64,000 nt of DNA from the NCBI RefSeq assembly GCF_958405895.1, contig NZ_CATZAR010000019.1, one strand, 5' to 3'. Of the stretch, positions 53,293-61,847 are shown piece after piece. Each line of letters begins with the position of its first letter. The first letter of the stretch is position 1. A program made the position numbers and the translations under genes. This DNA is from Ralstonia thomasii (lineage in GTDB: Bacteria > Pseudomonadota > Gammaproteobacteria > Burkholderiales > Burkholderiaceae). The notes below the pieces were generated by a model, which was not told the origin of the DNA, searched no databases, and was given only the letters and a program-made list of their open reading frames with translations.

Positions 53293-55083
53293 CTATTCCT
53301 TATGCACCGGAAACAGCGCCGACAGCACCTGCCGTGCCGTCCCGCGCAGCACACCGCTCGCATCCGGGTCGCCATACGCCAGTGCCGTCGCAAAGTTGCG
53401 TGCCTGCTGCAGCGTGACGTGGGGCGGCAGCGGCGGCACATCGGGATCGGTCTTCACTTCCAGCACCACGGGCCGGTCGGCCTTGAGCGCTTCGTCCCAC
53501 GCGCCGGCCATCTGGTCGGGGTTGTCCACGTAGATGCCCTTCAGCCCGATCAATTCGGCAAAGCGGTGATACGGCACGTTCGGGATGTCCTGTGCCGCCG
53601 GGAATTTCGGGTCGCCTTCCATCACGCGCTGCTCCCATGTGACTTCGTTCAGATCCTGATTGTTGAGCACCATGCAGATCCACTTGGAAGACTTCCAGCG
53701 CTTCCAGTATTTCGACACGGTGATGAGTTCCGCCATGTTGTTCATCTGCATGGCGCCGTCGCCCACCAGTGCGATGACAGGGCGCTCGGGATGCGCAAAC
53801 TTGGCGGCAATCGCATACGGCACCGCCGCCCCCATCGATGCCAGCCCGCCCGATAGCGAGCCCATCATGCCGGGCTTGAACTTGAGATCGCGCGCATACC
53901 AGTTGGCGCAGGTGCCGGAGTCGCTCGTGACGATCACGTCGTCCGGCAGCTTCGGTGACAGCTCCCAGAACACGTGCTGCGGGTTGACGGGATAGGCCGG
54001 TTGCAATGCGCGGTCTTCCAGCGTCTTCCACCAGCTTTCATTCCAGCGTGCAATCCGGTCGGGCCAATAGGGATCGGTCTTGCGCTGGAGCAGCGGCAGC
54101 AGTGCACGCAGCGTCTGCGCGCTGTCGCCCACGAGGTTGACCTCCATCGGATAGCGCAGCCCCAGCATGCCGGGGTCCAGGTCGATCTGCACACCGCGCG
54201 CCTGGCCTTCCTTGGGCAGGAACTCCGCGTACGGAAAGCCGGAGCCGACCATCAACAGCGTATCGCAATGGTTCATCAGCTCCCAGCTCGGCTCGGTGCC
54301 GAGCAGGCCGATGGCGCCTGTCACATAAGGCAGGTCGTCGGGCAACACGGCCTTGCCGAGCAGCGCCTTGGCCACGCCCGCCCCCAGCGTTTCCGCCACG
54401 GCCGCCACTTCCGCGCTGGCTCCGAGTGCGCCCGCGCCCACGAGCATCGCCACCCGGCGGCCGCTGTTGAGGATGTCCGCTGCGCGTTCCAGGTCGGCGG
54501 CTTGCGGGATCACGCTCGGCGCGCTGTAGCCCACGCCCGAGTGCACCGTGCCATGCGCACGCGGCGGTTCGGTGTAGGGCATTTCCTGCAGATCGTTTGG
54601 CAGCACGAGCGCCGTCACCCGGCGTTGCCCGATGGCGATGCGTACCGCGCGATCCAGCAGGTGCCGCACCTGCGCCGGCATGCTGGCCTGGTGGACAAAC
54701 GCGCCGGCCACGTCGCGGAACATCGCCGCCAGATCCACCTCCTGCTGGTAGTGCCCGCCGACTGCGGTGCGCGCCTGCTGCCCGGTAATCGCCAGCACCG
54801 GCATGTGGTCGAGCCGAGCGTCGTACAGGCCCGTGATCAGGTGCGCAGCACCCGGCCCGGACGTTGCCATGCACACGCCAAGCTCACCGGTGAACTTGGC
54901 GTGCGCCGATGCCATGAAGGCGGCCATCTCTTCATGCCGCACCTGCACGAACTCGATCTTGCCGCCGGCGCGCTGCAGGGCCCCGAACATGCCGTTGATG
55001 CCGTCGCCGGGGTAACCAAAGATGCGCCGCACGCCCCACTCGTACAGGCGGGCGACGAGGAAATCGCAGACGGTGGCTTGCAT
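53293..55083 (-). CDS. poxB: Pyruvate oxidase / thiamine pyrophosphate-requiring enzyme
   Basis: A 596-residue enzyme of the acetolactate synthase/pyruvate oxidase family. The N-terminal domain has GVRRIFGYPGDGINGMFGAL with the catalytic Glu in VQVRHEEMAAF, and ATSGPGAAHLITGLYDA. The TPP-binding site is ALVGDGAMQMNNMAEL...VLNNQDLNEVTWEQ. The arrangement best fits PoxB, which in E. coli is a peripheral membrane enzyme giving acetate and reduced ubiquinone in stationary phase. The neighbours on the left (hemerythrin, PRC-barrel, small acidic/basic protein) suggest a stationary-phase or stress locus. Confidence 0.88.
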   Translation of the reverse strand: MQATVCDFLVARLYEWGVRRIFGYPGDGINGMFGALQRAGGKIEFVQVRHEEMAAFMASAHAKFTGELGVCMATSGPGAAHLITGLYDARLDHMPVLAITGQQARTAVGGHYQQEVDLAAMFRDVAGAFVHQASMPAQVRHLLDRAVRIAIGQRRVTALVLPNDLQEMPYTEPPRAHGTVHSGVGYSAPSVIPQAADLERAADILNSGRRVAMLVGAGALGASAEVAAVAETLGAGVAKALLGKAVLPDDLPYVTGAIGLLGTEPSWELMNHCDTLLMVGSGFPYAEFLPKEGQARGVQIDLDPGMLGLRYPMEVNLVGDSAQTLRALLPLLQRKTDPYWPDRIARWNESWWKTLEDRALQPAYPVNPQHVFWELSPKLPDDVIVTSDSGTCANWYARDLKFKPGMMGSLSGGLASMGAAVPYAIAAKFAHPERPVIALVGDGAMQMNNMAELITVSKYWKRWKSSKWICMVLNNQDLNEVTWEQRVMEGDPKFPAAQDIPNVPYHRFAELIGLKGIYVDNPDQMAGAWDEALKADRPVVLEVKTDPDVPPLPPHVTLQQARNFATALAYGDPDASGVLRGTARQVLSALFPVHKE

Positions 55084-55135
55084 GGTGTCTGTCCGGTGTC
55101 GGGTGGTCGGGTCCGTCTCGGGTCCGTCAACTCGT

Positions 55136-55612
55136 TCAGCTCGCCGTCTCGGTCAGCAGCGCTTCCTTGCGCGCGGCCATGGTCTCCTGCAGCGGCGTCA
55201 GGTCGACGTGCTGTCGGACCAGCTTGGGAAAGAGTTCGGTCTCTTCCTCTTCCACGTGGTGCGAGACGTACTCGGCCAGCACGGTGAACTTGGCCGCGAA
55301 CAGATCGTCGCCCGCGTGCATGCCGTTCAACTGCTGGATCAGATCCTTTGCGGTGGCGTGCTCGACCACGGCTTCGTCGACGAGGTCCTTGAACGCTTCG
55401 CCGCCGTTGTCGCGTACGTACGGGTAGAACACCTCTTCTTCAAGCTGCGTGTGCACGGTCAACTTTTCACACGCTTCGCGCACGATTTGCTCGCGGGTCG
55501 CTTCGTCTTTCTCCTGCTGGAACGTCTTGAACAGTTTTTTCACCTCGCGGTGATCGTCCAGCAGCATCGACAGCACGGCGCGTTGCGCCACAGGGATTTC
55601 AGCTTTGTTCAT
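55136..55612 (-). CDS. Hemerythrin HHE cation-binding domain protein
   Basis: A 158-residue four-helix bundle. Likely iron ligands are in DDHREVKKLF, HTQLEEEVFYPYV, EHATAKDLI and SHHVEEEETELFPKL, the standard His/Glu set of HHE domains. The start at 55612 (MNKAEIPVA) is used because the longer open frame from a GTG at 55723 has no homology. It is upstream of poxB on the same strand with a 52-base gap, so the two may be co-transcribed. Confidence 0.9.
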   Translation of the reverse strand: MNKAEIPVAQRAVLSMLLDDHREVKKLFKTFQQEKDEATREQIVREACEKLTVHTQLEEEVFYPYVRDNGGEAFKDLVDEAVVEHATAKDLIQQLNGMHAGDDLFAAKFTVLAEYVSHHVEEEETELFPKLVRQHVDLTPLQETMAARKEALLTETAS

Positions 55613-55808
55613 GAGGCTCTCCGGTAGGGGTTTCTGGTTTGATGCGCCGTACCGTCGAGCAAGCGGCATGCCGCACGCGCGCCTTTGCGGGCGATGTGCC
55701 GCAGGCAAGCTTCGTGCTGACACAGGTGGTTACGTGCGAGACGCCGCGCAGATGCGTGGCCGCCGCACATCATCCTGAACGTCAACTGATTGATGGGAGG
55801 TAACTGCT

Positions 55809-56279
55809 ATGCAAACCACGACAACCGGCACCGCGCTGGGCACCGGTACTGGCACCGGTGTAGGAACCACCGCCGGTGTACGCATGCGCATCATCGGGCG
55901 TGCCGACTCCGATTCGGCGGGTCCGGGCCCGGAACTGATGGCCGCAGATACGCTGGAGGGCGATCGCGTCGTCAACCTCAATGGAGAAGACCTCGGCAAG
56001 ATCACCGACATCATGCTCGACGTCCAGCGCGGCCGGATCGCCTACGCGGTGATGTCGGTGGGCGGCTTCCTGGGTATCGGCGACAAGCTCTTCGCCGTGC
56101 CGTGGAGCGCCATGTCGCTCGACGTGGACCGCAAGTGCTTCGTGCTCGATGCCAACAAGGATCGCCTGGAAGCGGCTCCCGGTTTCGACAAGGACAGCTG
56201 GCCCACGATGGCCGACCCGACCTGGGCGCAGTCGGTGCACGAGTACTACGGCTCGCGTCCGTATTGGGAAGAATATTGA
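55809..56279 (+). CDS. PRC-barrel domain protein
   Basis: A 156-residue protein. The first 24 residues are a Thr/Gly repeat (TGTALGTGTGTGVGTT). The PRC-barrel follows at about 45-115 (DTLEGDRVVNLNGEDLGKITDIMLDVQRGRIAYAVMSVGGFLGIGDKLFAVPW), and the C-terminus is WAQSVHEYYGSRPYWEEY. Such single PRC-barrel proteins are frequent in stress loci of beta-proteobacteria, without a defined function. It is divergent from the hemerythrin gene, and the start follows GGGAGG. Confidence 0.88.
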   Translation: MQTTTTGTALGTGTGTGVGTTAGVRMRIIGRADSDSAGPGPELMAADTLEGDRVVNLNGEDLGKITDIMLDVQRGRIAYAVMSVGGFLGIGDKLFAVPWSAMSLDVDRKCFVLDANKDRLEAAPGFDKDSWPTMADPTWAQSVHEYYGSRPYWEEY

Positions 56280-56340
56280 GCACGCCTAGGCACGCCGTTC
56301 GCTTGCGTGTCGTCAACCACGCTTGAAACAGGAGGTCGCC

Positions 56341-56529
56341 ATGGAGAAGGGCAAGCAAGAGAAGCATCCGCACGCACATAAGCGTGAAGAGCTGGTGGAA
56401 AAGGCTGTGGAAGACACCTTCCCGGCCAGTGATCCGCCCGCCACGGGCGGCATCACGCGCGTTGTCGACAAGGACAAAGACGCCGACGCACACCAGGACA
56501 AGCGCACCCACAGCGGCAAGCACCGGTAG
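56341..56529 (+). CDS. Small conserved hydrophilic protein (DTFPASDPP type)
   Basis: A 62-residue, highly charged protein with no hydrophobic segment: a Lys/His-rich start, LVEKAVEDTFPASDPPATGGITRV in the middle, and a Lys/Asp/His-rich end. The Asp-Thr-Phe-Pro-Ala-Ser-Asp-Pro-Pro core recurs in many small proteobacterial proteins of unknown function. It is probably unstructured. The start at 56341 follows CAGGAGG; a longer frame starts at 56323. It lies 61 bases after the PRC-barrel gene and before a strong terminator, so both are probably one transcript. Confidence 0.75.
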   Translation: MEKGKQEKHPHAHKREELVEKAVEDTFPASDPPATGGITRVVDKDKDADAHQDKRTHSGKHR

Positions 56530-56549
56530 CAGTCCGCCGGCACTGCCGC

Positions 56550-56583
56550 GCCCGCATCGCCTCTGGCATGCGGGCTTTTTTTT
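56550..56583 (+). terminator. Rho-independent terminator
   Basis: An 8-bp stem (GCCCGCAT/ATGCGGGC) with a 10-base loop and T8 following, 20 bases after the small-protein stop. It ends the PRC-barrel/small-protein transcript. Confidence 0.88.
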
Positions 56584-56596
56584 CGAGGCTGGCGGC

Positions 56597-56950
56597 TTAC
56601 CGGTGCGCCAGGATGTTCACGACATTGCCGAACGGATCACGCACGTAAAAGCGGCGCACGTCCCACGGCTCATCGACGAGCGGGTAGACGATTTCCAGGC
56701 CCAGCGACACGGCACGCGTATGCACCGCATCCACATCGTCCACCTCCACCGACAGCGCCGGCACCGGTGTGCCGTTTCCACCTTCGCTGGCAATGCTGAC
56801 TTGCGGCATCATGGTGGCGGCCGTGTCGGCAAAGGTGACGATCCAGCCGTGGTCCATCACGGCTTCCAGATCGAGCAGTTCGGCATAGAACGCGCGGGCA
56901 CGTGCCGGGTCGGCTGCATGCAGATTGGGGACGATGCGTCGGACAGCCAT
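56597..56950 (-). CDS. VOC-family (glyoxalase/bleomycin-resistance) protein
   Basis: A 117-residue protein with the two beta-alpha-beta-beta-beta modules of the vicinal oxygen chelate fold: VPNLHAADPARARAFYAELLDLEAVMDHG and VEVDDVDAVHTRAVSLGLEIVYPLVDEPWDVRRFYVRDPFGNVVNI. Metal ligands and substrate are not predictable. The start at 56950 has AGGAG upstream. Single gene. Confidence 0.85.
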   Translation of the reverse strand: MAVRRIVPNLHAADPARARAFYAELLDLEAVMDHGWIVTFADTAATMMPQVSIASEGGNGTPVPALSVEVDDVDAVHTRAVSLGLEIVYPLVDEPWDVRRFYVRDPFGNVVNILAHR

Positions 56951-57076
56951 GCAGGGGCTCCTTTTTACCGATTCGGTGACGGCATTCTAGTCACGGCTGT
57001 GACGCCCTGTTGGCATGCGCACGCGGCGCACATCACGTAAAGTGGCGGGCACTCGAACTACAGAGACACGCACGCC

Positions 57077-58285
57077 ATGGAATTCCTGCAATCGCTGCTG
57101 GCACCCCGCCTGCAAAACGTTGAAACCTCCGCCATCCGCGAACTGTTCAAGGTGCTCGGCAAGCCGGGCCTGATCTCGTTTGCCGGCGGCTTTCCTGACG
57201 CCGCCCTGTTTGACGTGGAAGGCCTGAAGGCCGCGGCCGACAGCGCGCTCACCACCGACGCCGCCCGCGCGTTGCAATATGGCGCCACCGAGGGCTTCGA
57301 GCCGCTGCGCGAGGCTATTGTCACGCTGATGAAGGCGCGCGGCGCCAACGTCGCCAACACCGACATCCTCGTCACCACCGGTTCGCAGCAGGGGCTGGAT
57401 CTGCTGGGCAAGGTGCTGATCGGCGAAGGCGATACGGTGCTGACAGAAGCCCCCACCTTCCTCGCCGCCATTCAGGCGTTCAAGCTGTATGGCGCCAAGG
57501 TGGCCGGCGTGCCGACCGATGGCGACGGCCTGGACGTCGACGCGCTGGAAAAGGTGCTGTCCACCGCGCGCCCCAAATTCCTCTACGTGATTCCCAACTT
57601 CGGCAACCCGAGCGGCGCGCTGATGAGCCTGGAGCGCCGCAAGCGCCTGCTGGACGTGGCCGTGCGCCACAACCTGCTGATCGTGGAAGACGACCCCTAT
57701 GGCGATCTGTATTTCGACGCACCCCCGCCGCCGTCGCTGTACGCGCTGTCGCAGCAGACCGACGGCGCACAGGGGCGCGTGATCTACCTGGGCAGCCTGT
57801 CGAAGGTGGTGGCGCCGGGCCTGCGCGTGGGCTGGATGATCGCTTCGCAGCCGGTGCTGGGCAACGCGGTGATGGTCAAGCAGTTTGCCGATGCGCATAC
57901 CTCCACGTTTGCGCAGGCCACGGCCGCTGCGTATCTGCGCAGCAATCGCCTCGAGACCGTGCTGCCGCGCACGCGCGCTGCCTATGCCGAACGCGCCCAC
58001 GCCATGGCCAACGGGCTGCGTGCGCTGCTGCCCGACACCGAACTGACCTTCAACCGCCCGCGCGGCGGCATGTTCCTGTGGTGCACCTTGCCGGGCCGCA
58101 ATGCCGGCGATGTAGCCAAGATGGCCATCGAACGCGGTGTGGCGTTCGTGCCGGGTGCGGCGTTCTACCCCGTAGACCCGGATCGCTCGACGCTGCGTCT
58201 GTCATACGCGACCTCGTCGCTGGCGCAGGTGGAAGAGGGTGTGCGCAAGCTTGCGCACGCCATCGGCGAGTTCAAGCTGGGCTGA
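57077..58285 (+). CDS. PLP-dependent aminotransferase (2-aminoadipate/MocR-type class I)
   Basis: A 402-residue class I/II fold aminotransferase of the LysN/2-aminoadipate group. Marks: GLISFAGGFPDAALF, LQYGATEGFEPLREAI, TTGSQQGLDLLGKVL, PNFGNPSGALMS and the PLP lysine in YLGSLSKVVAPGLRVGWM. No MocR helix-turn-helix is fused. The substrate is uncertain. An AraC-type gene begins 20 bases after the stop and may be in the same transcript. Confidence 0.9.
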   Translation: MEFLQSLLAPRLQNVETSAIRELFKVLGKPGLISFAGGFPDAALFDVEGLKAAADSALTTDAARALQYGATEGFEPLREAIVTLMKARGANVANTDILVTTGSQQGLDLLGKVLIGEGDTVLTEAPTFLAAIQAFKLYGAKVAGVPTDGDGLDVDALEKVLSTARPKFLYVIPNFGNPSGALMSLERRKRLLDVAVRHNLLIVEDDPYGDLYFDAPPPPSLYALSQQTDGAQGRVIYLGSLSKVVAPGLRVGWMIASQPVLGNAVMVKQFADAHTSTFAQATAAAYLRSNRLETVLPRTRAAYAERAHAMANGLRALLPDTELTFNRPRGGMFLWCTLPGRNAGDVAKMAIERGVAFVPGAAFYPVDPDRSTLRLSYATSSLAQVEEGVRKLAHAIGEFKLG

Positions 58286-58305
58286 CCGCACCGGCGCAGG
58301 CCGCG

Positions 58306-58812
58306 GTGGCACAGGCACACACCGACGCGCAGCAAGACCCCGCGCTGCTGCGCCGCCTGCTGCGCGCCAAAGACCGCATGGACGCCGCCTCGCACGAGGC
58401 GTGGCCCGTCAAGCGGCTGGCCGAAGTGAGCGGCGTATCGGCGGCGCATTTTGCGCGCTCGTTCAAGCAGGCCTTCGGCATTCCGCCGCACCGCTACCTG
58501 CTCACACGCCGCATCGAGCAGGCCACCACCCTGCTGCGCGACACCGACCTGCCCATCATCGAAATCGCTTACGCCACAGGCTGGGAAAGCCTCGGCACCT
58601 TCGGCCGCATCTTCCGCGACATCACCGGGCAGAGCCCGAGCGCGCTGCGCCGCCACGCACAGGCCACCGCGTCGCTGCAACAACTCGACCGCGTGCCCGC
58701 CTGTGTGCTGAAGGCGGCGCAGCGGCCCGACCTCGTCACAGCAGTTTCGGAGAAGCGCCGCCAGTTGGCGGAGGGTACAAATCCGTCACCCACCAACAAC
58801 AAGGAGCGGTGA
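58306..58812 (+). CDS. AraC-family regulator, short form (DNA-binding domain only)
   Basis: About 168 residues. The double helix-turn-helix is complete: VKRLAEVSGVSAAHFARSFKQAFGIPPHRYLLTRRIEQAT and DLPIIEIAYATGWESLGTFGRIFRDITGQSPSALR. There is no N-terminal sensor domain, only 30 residues before, and a 40-residue tail after it. The start is uncertain; GTG 58306 is the first after the upstream gene, and the frame is open back into it. The stop overlaps the next start as TGATG, which couples it to the VOC gene. Confidence 0.82.
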   Translation: MAQAHTDAQQDPALLRRLLRAKDRMDAASHEAWPVKRLAEVSGVSAAHFARSFKQAFGIPPHRYLLTRRIEQATTLLRDTDLPIIEIAYATGWESLGTFGRIFRDITGQSPSALRRHAQATASLQQLDRVPACVLKAAQRPDLVTAVSEKRRQLAEGTNPSPTNNKER

Positions 58813-59228
58813 TGAGCCAAGGGATCAATGTCGTCGGGCTGTATGTGGATGACCAGGACGCGGCGCTGGCGTTTTATGTCGACAAGCTGGGGTTTCGCGT
58901 GCACACCGATGTGCGCAACGGCCCGTACCGGTGGCTGACGGTGCAGCATCCGGAGCAGCCGTCGTTTCAGCTGGGCCTGTTCCAGCCTGGTCCGCCCATC
59001 CACGACGAGGCCACGGCGCAGACGCTGCGCGCCATGGTGGCCAAGGGCGCGATGCCGCCGCTGGTGCTGACCGTCGCCGATTGCCGCGCCGCCTACGCGC
59101 AATTGCGCGAGCGCGGCGTGGAATTCACGCAGGAGCCGATCGACCGCTTCGGCAGCGTCGACGCCGGTTTTCGTGACCCGGCCGGCAACGGCTGGAAGAT
59201 GATCCAGGCCGCCGGAGGTGCACAGTGA
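58812..59228 (+). CDS. VOC-family protein co-transcribed with AraC regulator
   Basis: A 138-residue vicinal oxygen chelate protein: NVVGLYVDDQDAALAFYVDKLGFRVHTDVRNGPYRWLTVQ in the first half and TVADCRAAYAQLRERGVEFTQEPIDRFGSVDAGFRDPAGNGWKMIQ in the second. The start shares its A with the regulator's TGA (strong GGAG upstream), and the stop overlaps the next gene as GTGA. The AraC-VOC-small-membrane order suggests one functional unit, probably for handling an electrophile or drug; this is inference. Confidence 0.87.
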   Translation: MSQGINVVGLYVDDQDAALAFYVDKLGFRVHTDVRNGPYRWLTVQHPEQPSFQLGLFQPGPPIHDEATAQTLRAMVAKGAMPPLVLTVADCRAAYAQLRERGVEFTQEPIDRFGSVDAGFRDPAGNGWKMIQAAGGAQ

Positions 59229-59479
59229 GCGCCCGTAACGCAATCCGCCAGTTTCACCGCTGGGTGTCGATGGCGTTCACGCTCACCGTCATCGCCAACT
59301 TTGTCGCCATGGGGGTGGGCAAGGGGGCGCAGCCGCCTGCGTGGATCACCTATGCGCCGCTGCTGCCGCTAGCGTTGCTGCTATTCACGGGGCTCTATCT
59401 GTTTGCGCTGCCGTACCTGGATCGGCGGGGTGATCGGCGTTCGACCGGTGATCGGAGGGCGCCCACCGCGGCCATCTGA
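59225..59479 (+). CDS. Small two-helix membrane protein
   Basis: An 84-residue protein with two membrane helices (FHRWVSMAFTLTVIANFVAMGV and WITYAPLLPLALLLFTGLYLFALPYL) and a basic Arg/Asp-rich tail (RRGDRRSTGDRRAPT). It begins at GTG 59225, overlapping the VOC stop. No family function is known to me. The tail may extend beyond homologues because the coding region runs into a degenerate tandem array directly after the stop. Confidence 0.78.
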   Translation: MSARNAIRQFHRWVSMAFTLTVIANFVAMGVGKGAQPPAWITYAPLLPLALLLFTGLYLFALPYLDRRGDRRSTGDRRAPTAAI

Positions 59480-59484
59480 GCGTG

Positions 59485-59759
59485 GCGCGTGAGGCTCTGA
59501 GGCCCGATTGCCGAGCTCAGACTGTCGAGCGTGAGCCTCGAAGGCTTGGGCACCAAGCTCAACGCCCGGAGCATGACAGTTCGAGGTCGAAAAAATCGGG
59601 CTCAGAGGGCCGAGCGCGAGGGGTCGAGGGCCGGACGCCGAGCCTTTGAGGCCCAAGCGTCGACCTCAAAGCCCGGAGCGCGAGTGTTTGAGGTCGAAAA
59701 TGTCGAGCTCGAACTGTGGAGCACGACGGTTTGAGGCTCGACCACCGGGTTCAGAACCT
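59485..59759. repeat. Degenerate 42-bp tandem array
   Basis: About six units of 42-43 bases start at 59485, 59527, 59569, 59612 (a longer 64-base unit), 59676 and 59718. Most begin GAGC[G/A][C/T]GA and contain a [T/C]GAGG[T/C]CGA-like stretch near base 13-22 and a [C/G]GGCTCA or CGAGCTC near base 30. Neither strand gives a convincing gene here, although 42 is a multiple of three. It fills the gap between the membrane protein and the MFS gene, which are convergent. Confidence 0.7.
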
Positions 59760-59786
59760 GGCGCGTCGCGTTCCGCGCCCGGGGGT

Positions 59787-60983
59787 TCAATGTGCGACCG
59801 ACGTGGCTGCCGGTTCATCGGCCAGCGCCGCCTCATGCCGCCCACCCATGCGCCACAGCACCACGGCCACCACATGGCACGCGGCGGCGGCCCATCCCAG
59901 CATGCCGGGCCCGCCATGCGCCAGCGCCAGCGCGCCAACGCTCGACCCCAGCGCAATCCCCGCATACACGGCCGACGCATGCAACGACAGCGTGATCGGC
60001 GACACATCGGGCGCCAGGCGGATCAGCCGCGTCGCCTGCGCCGGGCCGAAGCCCCAGCCGGCCATGCCCCACAGCACGACCGCGCCGATGGCGACGGCGC
60101 CGGCCACCGTGCCGTGCAGCACCTGTGCCGACAGCGACAGCACCGAGAAGGCCAGCACGATGCCCGCGCTGCTGACCGCCAGCACGCGCGCCACGCCGGC
60201 GCGGTCGGTCAGGTGGCCGCCCAGGCCCGTGCCCAGCGCCGCAAAGCTGCCGACCAGGAACAGCACGATGCCCACATGCTGCGGCGCGAAGCCCAGCCCC
60301 TGCACAAAGAACGGTGCGACGTAGGTGTAGAACGTAAAGCCGCCTGCCGCCCACAGCGTGGACACCGCCAGCGCGCCCAGCATGCCGGGGTGGCGTGCCA
60401 CGCTCAGGCGTTGCGCCAGCGTGGTCACGCTGTGCGGCAGCGCGCGCGGCAGGCCGAAGGCCAGGCCCGCCGTGGCCAATGCCGACAACACACCGCATGC
60501 GATGAATGTCGAGCGCCAGTCGCCCTGCGCCGCAATCCAGGCGCCCAGCGGCACGCCGAGCGCCACTGCCACCGTGCCGCCGCCCGTGATGATGGCCAGC
60601 GCCGAGCCACTGCGCGAGGCCGGCACCAGCGAGGTCGCCACCGCATTGGCCGTCGGCAGAAACACGCCGGCTGCCAGCGCCAGCAACACGCGCGCCGCCA
60701 TCAACTGTCCGAAGCCGTGCGCCGTAGCCGCCAGCAAGTTGCCTGCCGCAAAGATGGCCAGCGCGCCGATCAGCACGCGTCGGCGGTCCACATTGCCGAG
60801 CAGCGTCGCCATCACCGGCGAGCCCACGGCATAGGTGACGGCAAACACGGTGACGAGCTGCCCAGCCGCCGGCACGCTCACGCCCAGGTCTGCGGCCAGC
60901 ACCGGCAGCAGACCGGCGATCATGAACCCTTCAGTGCCGATGGCGAACGCGCCCAGGCACAACCACCACAGCGATGCCGGCAT
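59787..60983 (-). CDS. MFS transporter (DHA1 drug/sugar efflux type)
   Basis: A 398-residue inner-membrane transporter with 12 predicted helices. The N-terminus LCLGAFAIGTEGFMIAGLLPVLAADLGVSVPAAGQLVTVFAVTYAVGSP is typical of the AraJ/YdhP-like DHA1 group; the loop between helices 2 and 3 is GNVDRRRVLIGAL. The substrate is unknown. No regulator is adjacent. Confidence 0.88.
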   Translation of the reverse strand: MPASLWWLCLGAFAIGTEGFMIAGLLPVLAADLGVSVPAAGQLVTVFAVTYAVGSPVMATLLGNVDRRRVLIGALAIFAAGNLLAATAHGFGQLMAARVLLALAAGVFLPTANAVATSLVPASRSGSALAIITGGGTVAVALGVPLGAWIAAQGDWRSTFIACGVLSALATAGLAFGLPRALPHSVTTLAQRLSVARHPGMLGALAVSTLWAAGGFTFYTYVAPFFVQGLGFAPQHVGIVLFLVGSFAALGTGLGGHLTDRAGVARVLAVSSAGIVLAFSVLSLSAQVLHGTVAGAVAIGAVVLWGMAGWGFGPAQATRLIRLAPDVSPITLSLHASAVYAGIALGSSVGALALAHGGPGMLGWAAAACHVVAVVLWRMGGRHEAALADEPAATSVAH

Positions 60984-61045
60984 GGTCGGCTCCTGTCAGA
61001 AGAGGCAAGCGGAGAGAGGGGCGGAGCGCAGAGGCTCCGCGAGGA

Positions 61046-61753
61046 TCAGCGCGCGGTGGAGCTGGCCGTCTGGCCCAACAGCACGTTGCGCTCGTCGTCG
61101 GAGATGTCTTCGCGGCGGCGTGAGTAGGCGCGCTCGACCCCGGCATAGGCGCGCTGCGTGGCAGGGCGTGCGCCAACGGCTTCGAACCAGCGCTGCAGAT
61201 TCGGAAAGTCGTTCAGGTCCTGACCATGCCCGGCGTGCGGCACGATCCACGGATAGGCCGCGATGTCGGCGATGGTGTAGTCGTTGCCGGCAATGTAGGG
61301 GCGATCGGCCAAGCGGCGGTCGAGCACACCGTACAGGCGGTTCGTTTCCTTGGTGTAGCGCTCGATGGCGTAGTGCACGCGCTCGGGGGCATACACGTTG
61401 AAGTGGCCGATCTGCCCGGCCATCGGGCCCAGGCCGCCCACCTGCCAGAACAGCCACTTGAGCACTTCCATGCGGCCGTGCAGGTCGGCGGGCATCAGCT
61501 GGCCGGTCTTCTCGGCCAGGTAAAGCAGCATGGCGCCCGATTCAAACAGCACCACGGGGTCGCTGCCTTCGGCCGGGTCGTGATCGACCATGGCCGGGAT
61601 CTTGTTGTTGGGCGAGATGGCCAGGAACTCGGGCTTGAACTGGTCACCCCGGCTGATATCGACGGGGATGACGCGGTGCGGCAAGCCGGTTTCGGCAAAG
61701 AACAGTGCCATCTTCAGGCCATTGGGCGTGGCGCAGTAGTAGAGGTCGATCAT
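61046..61753 (-). CDS. Glutathione S-transferase, YfcG-like (disulfide-bond oxidoreductase)
   Basis: A 235-residue protein highly like E. coli YfcG: MIDLYYCATPNGLKMALFFAETGLPHRVIPVDIS, SPNNKIPAMVDHDP and LFESGAMLLYLAEKTGQLMP. In this Nu-class group the Thr/Asn after the first strand binds two glutathione molecules, and the protein acts as a disulfide reductase. The start at 61753 has GAGGG upstream; an ATG at 61777 would add eight residues. It lies between two transporter-type genes on the same strand. Confidence 0.9.
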   Translation of the reverse strand: MIDLYYCATPNGLKMALFFAETGLPHRVIPVDISRGDQFKPEFLAISPNNKIPAMVDHDPAEGSDPVVLFESGAMLLYLAEKTGQLMPADLHGRMEVLKWLFWQVGGLGPMAGQIGHFNVYAPERVHYAIERYTKETNRLYGVLDRRLADRPYIAGNDYTIADIAAYPWIVPHAGHGQDLNDFPNLQRWFEAVGARPATQRAYAGVERAYSRRREDISDDERNVLLGQTASSTAR

Positions 61754-61847
61754 GGCGAGGCCCTCGTGTTCTGTCATGTTGGTTGACAGCGTAGGCGCGC
61801 GAGTGGCCTTTTGTAATGTCCAGAAACTGGAATTTTCAGGTAACCAC

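Noticed and set aside
59485..59759. 42-bp array as a CRISPR
   Set aside because: Units are diverged and directly adjacent with no unique spacers, and no cas gene is present.
59646..61127. 493-residue open frame on the plus strand
   Set aside because: Arg/Gln/His-rich shadow of the MFS transporter and the 42-bp array; no recognisable domain, and it conflicts with the real minus-strand gene.
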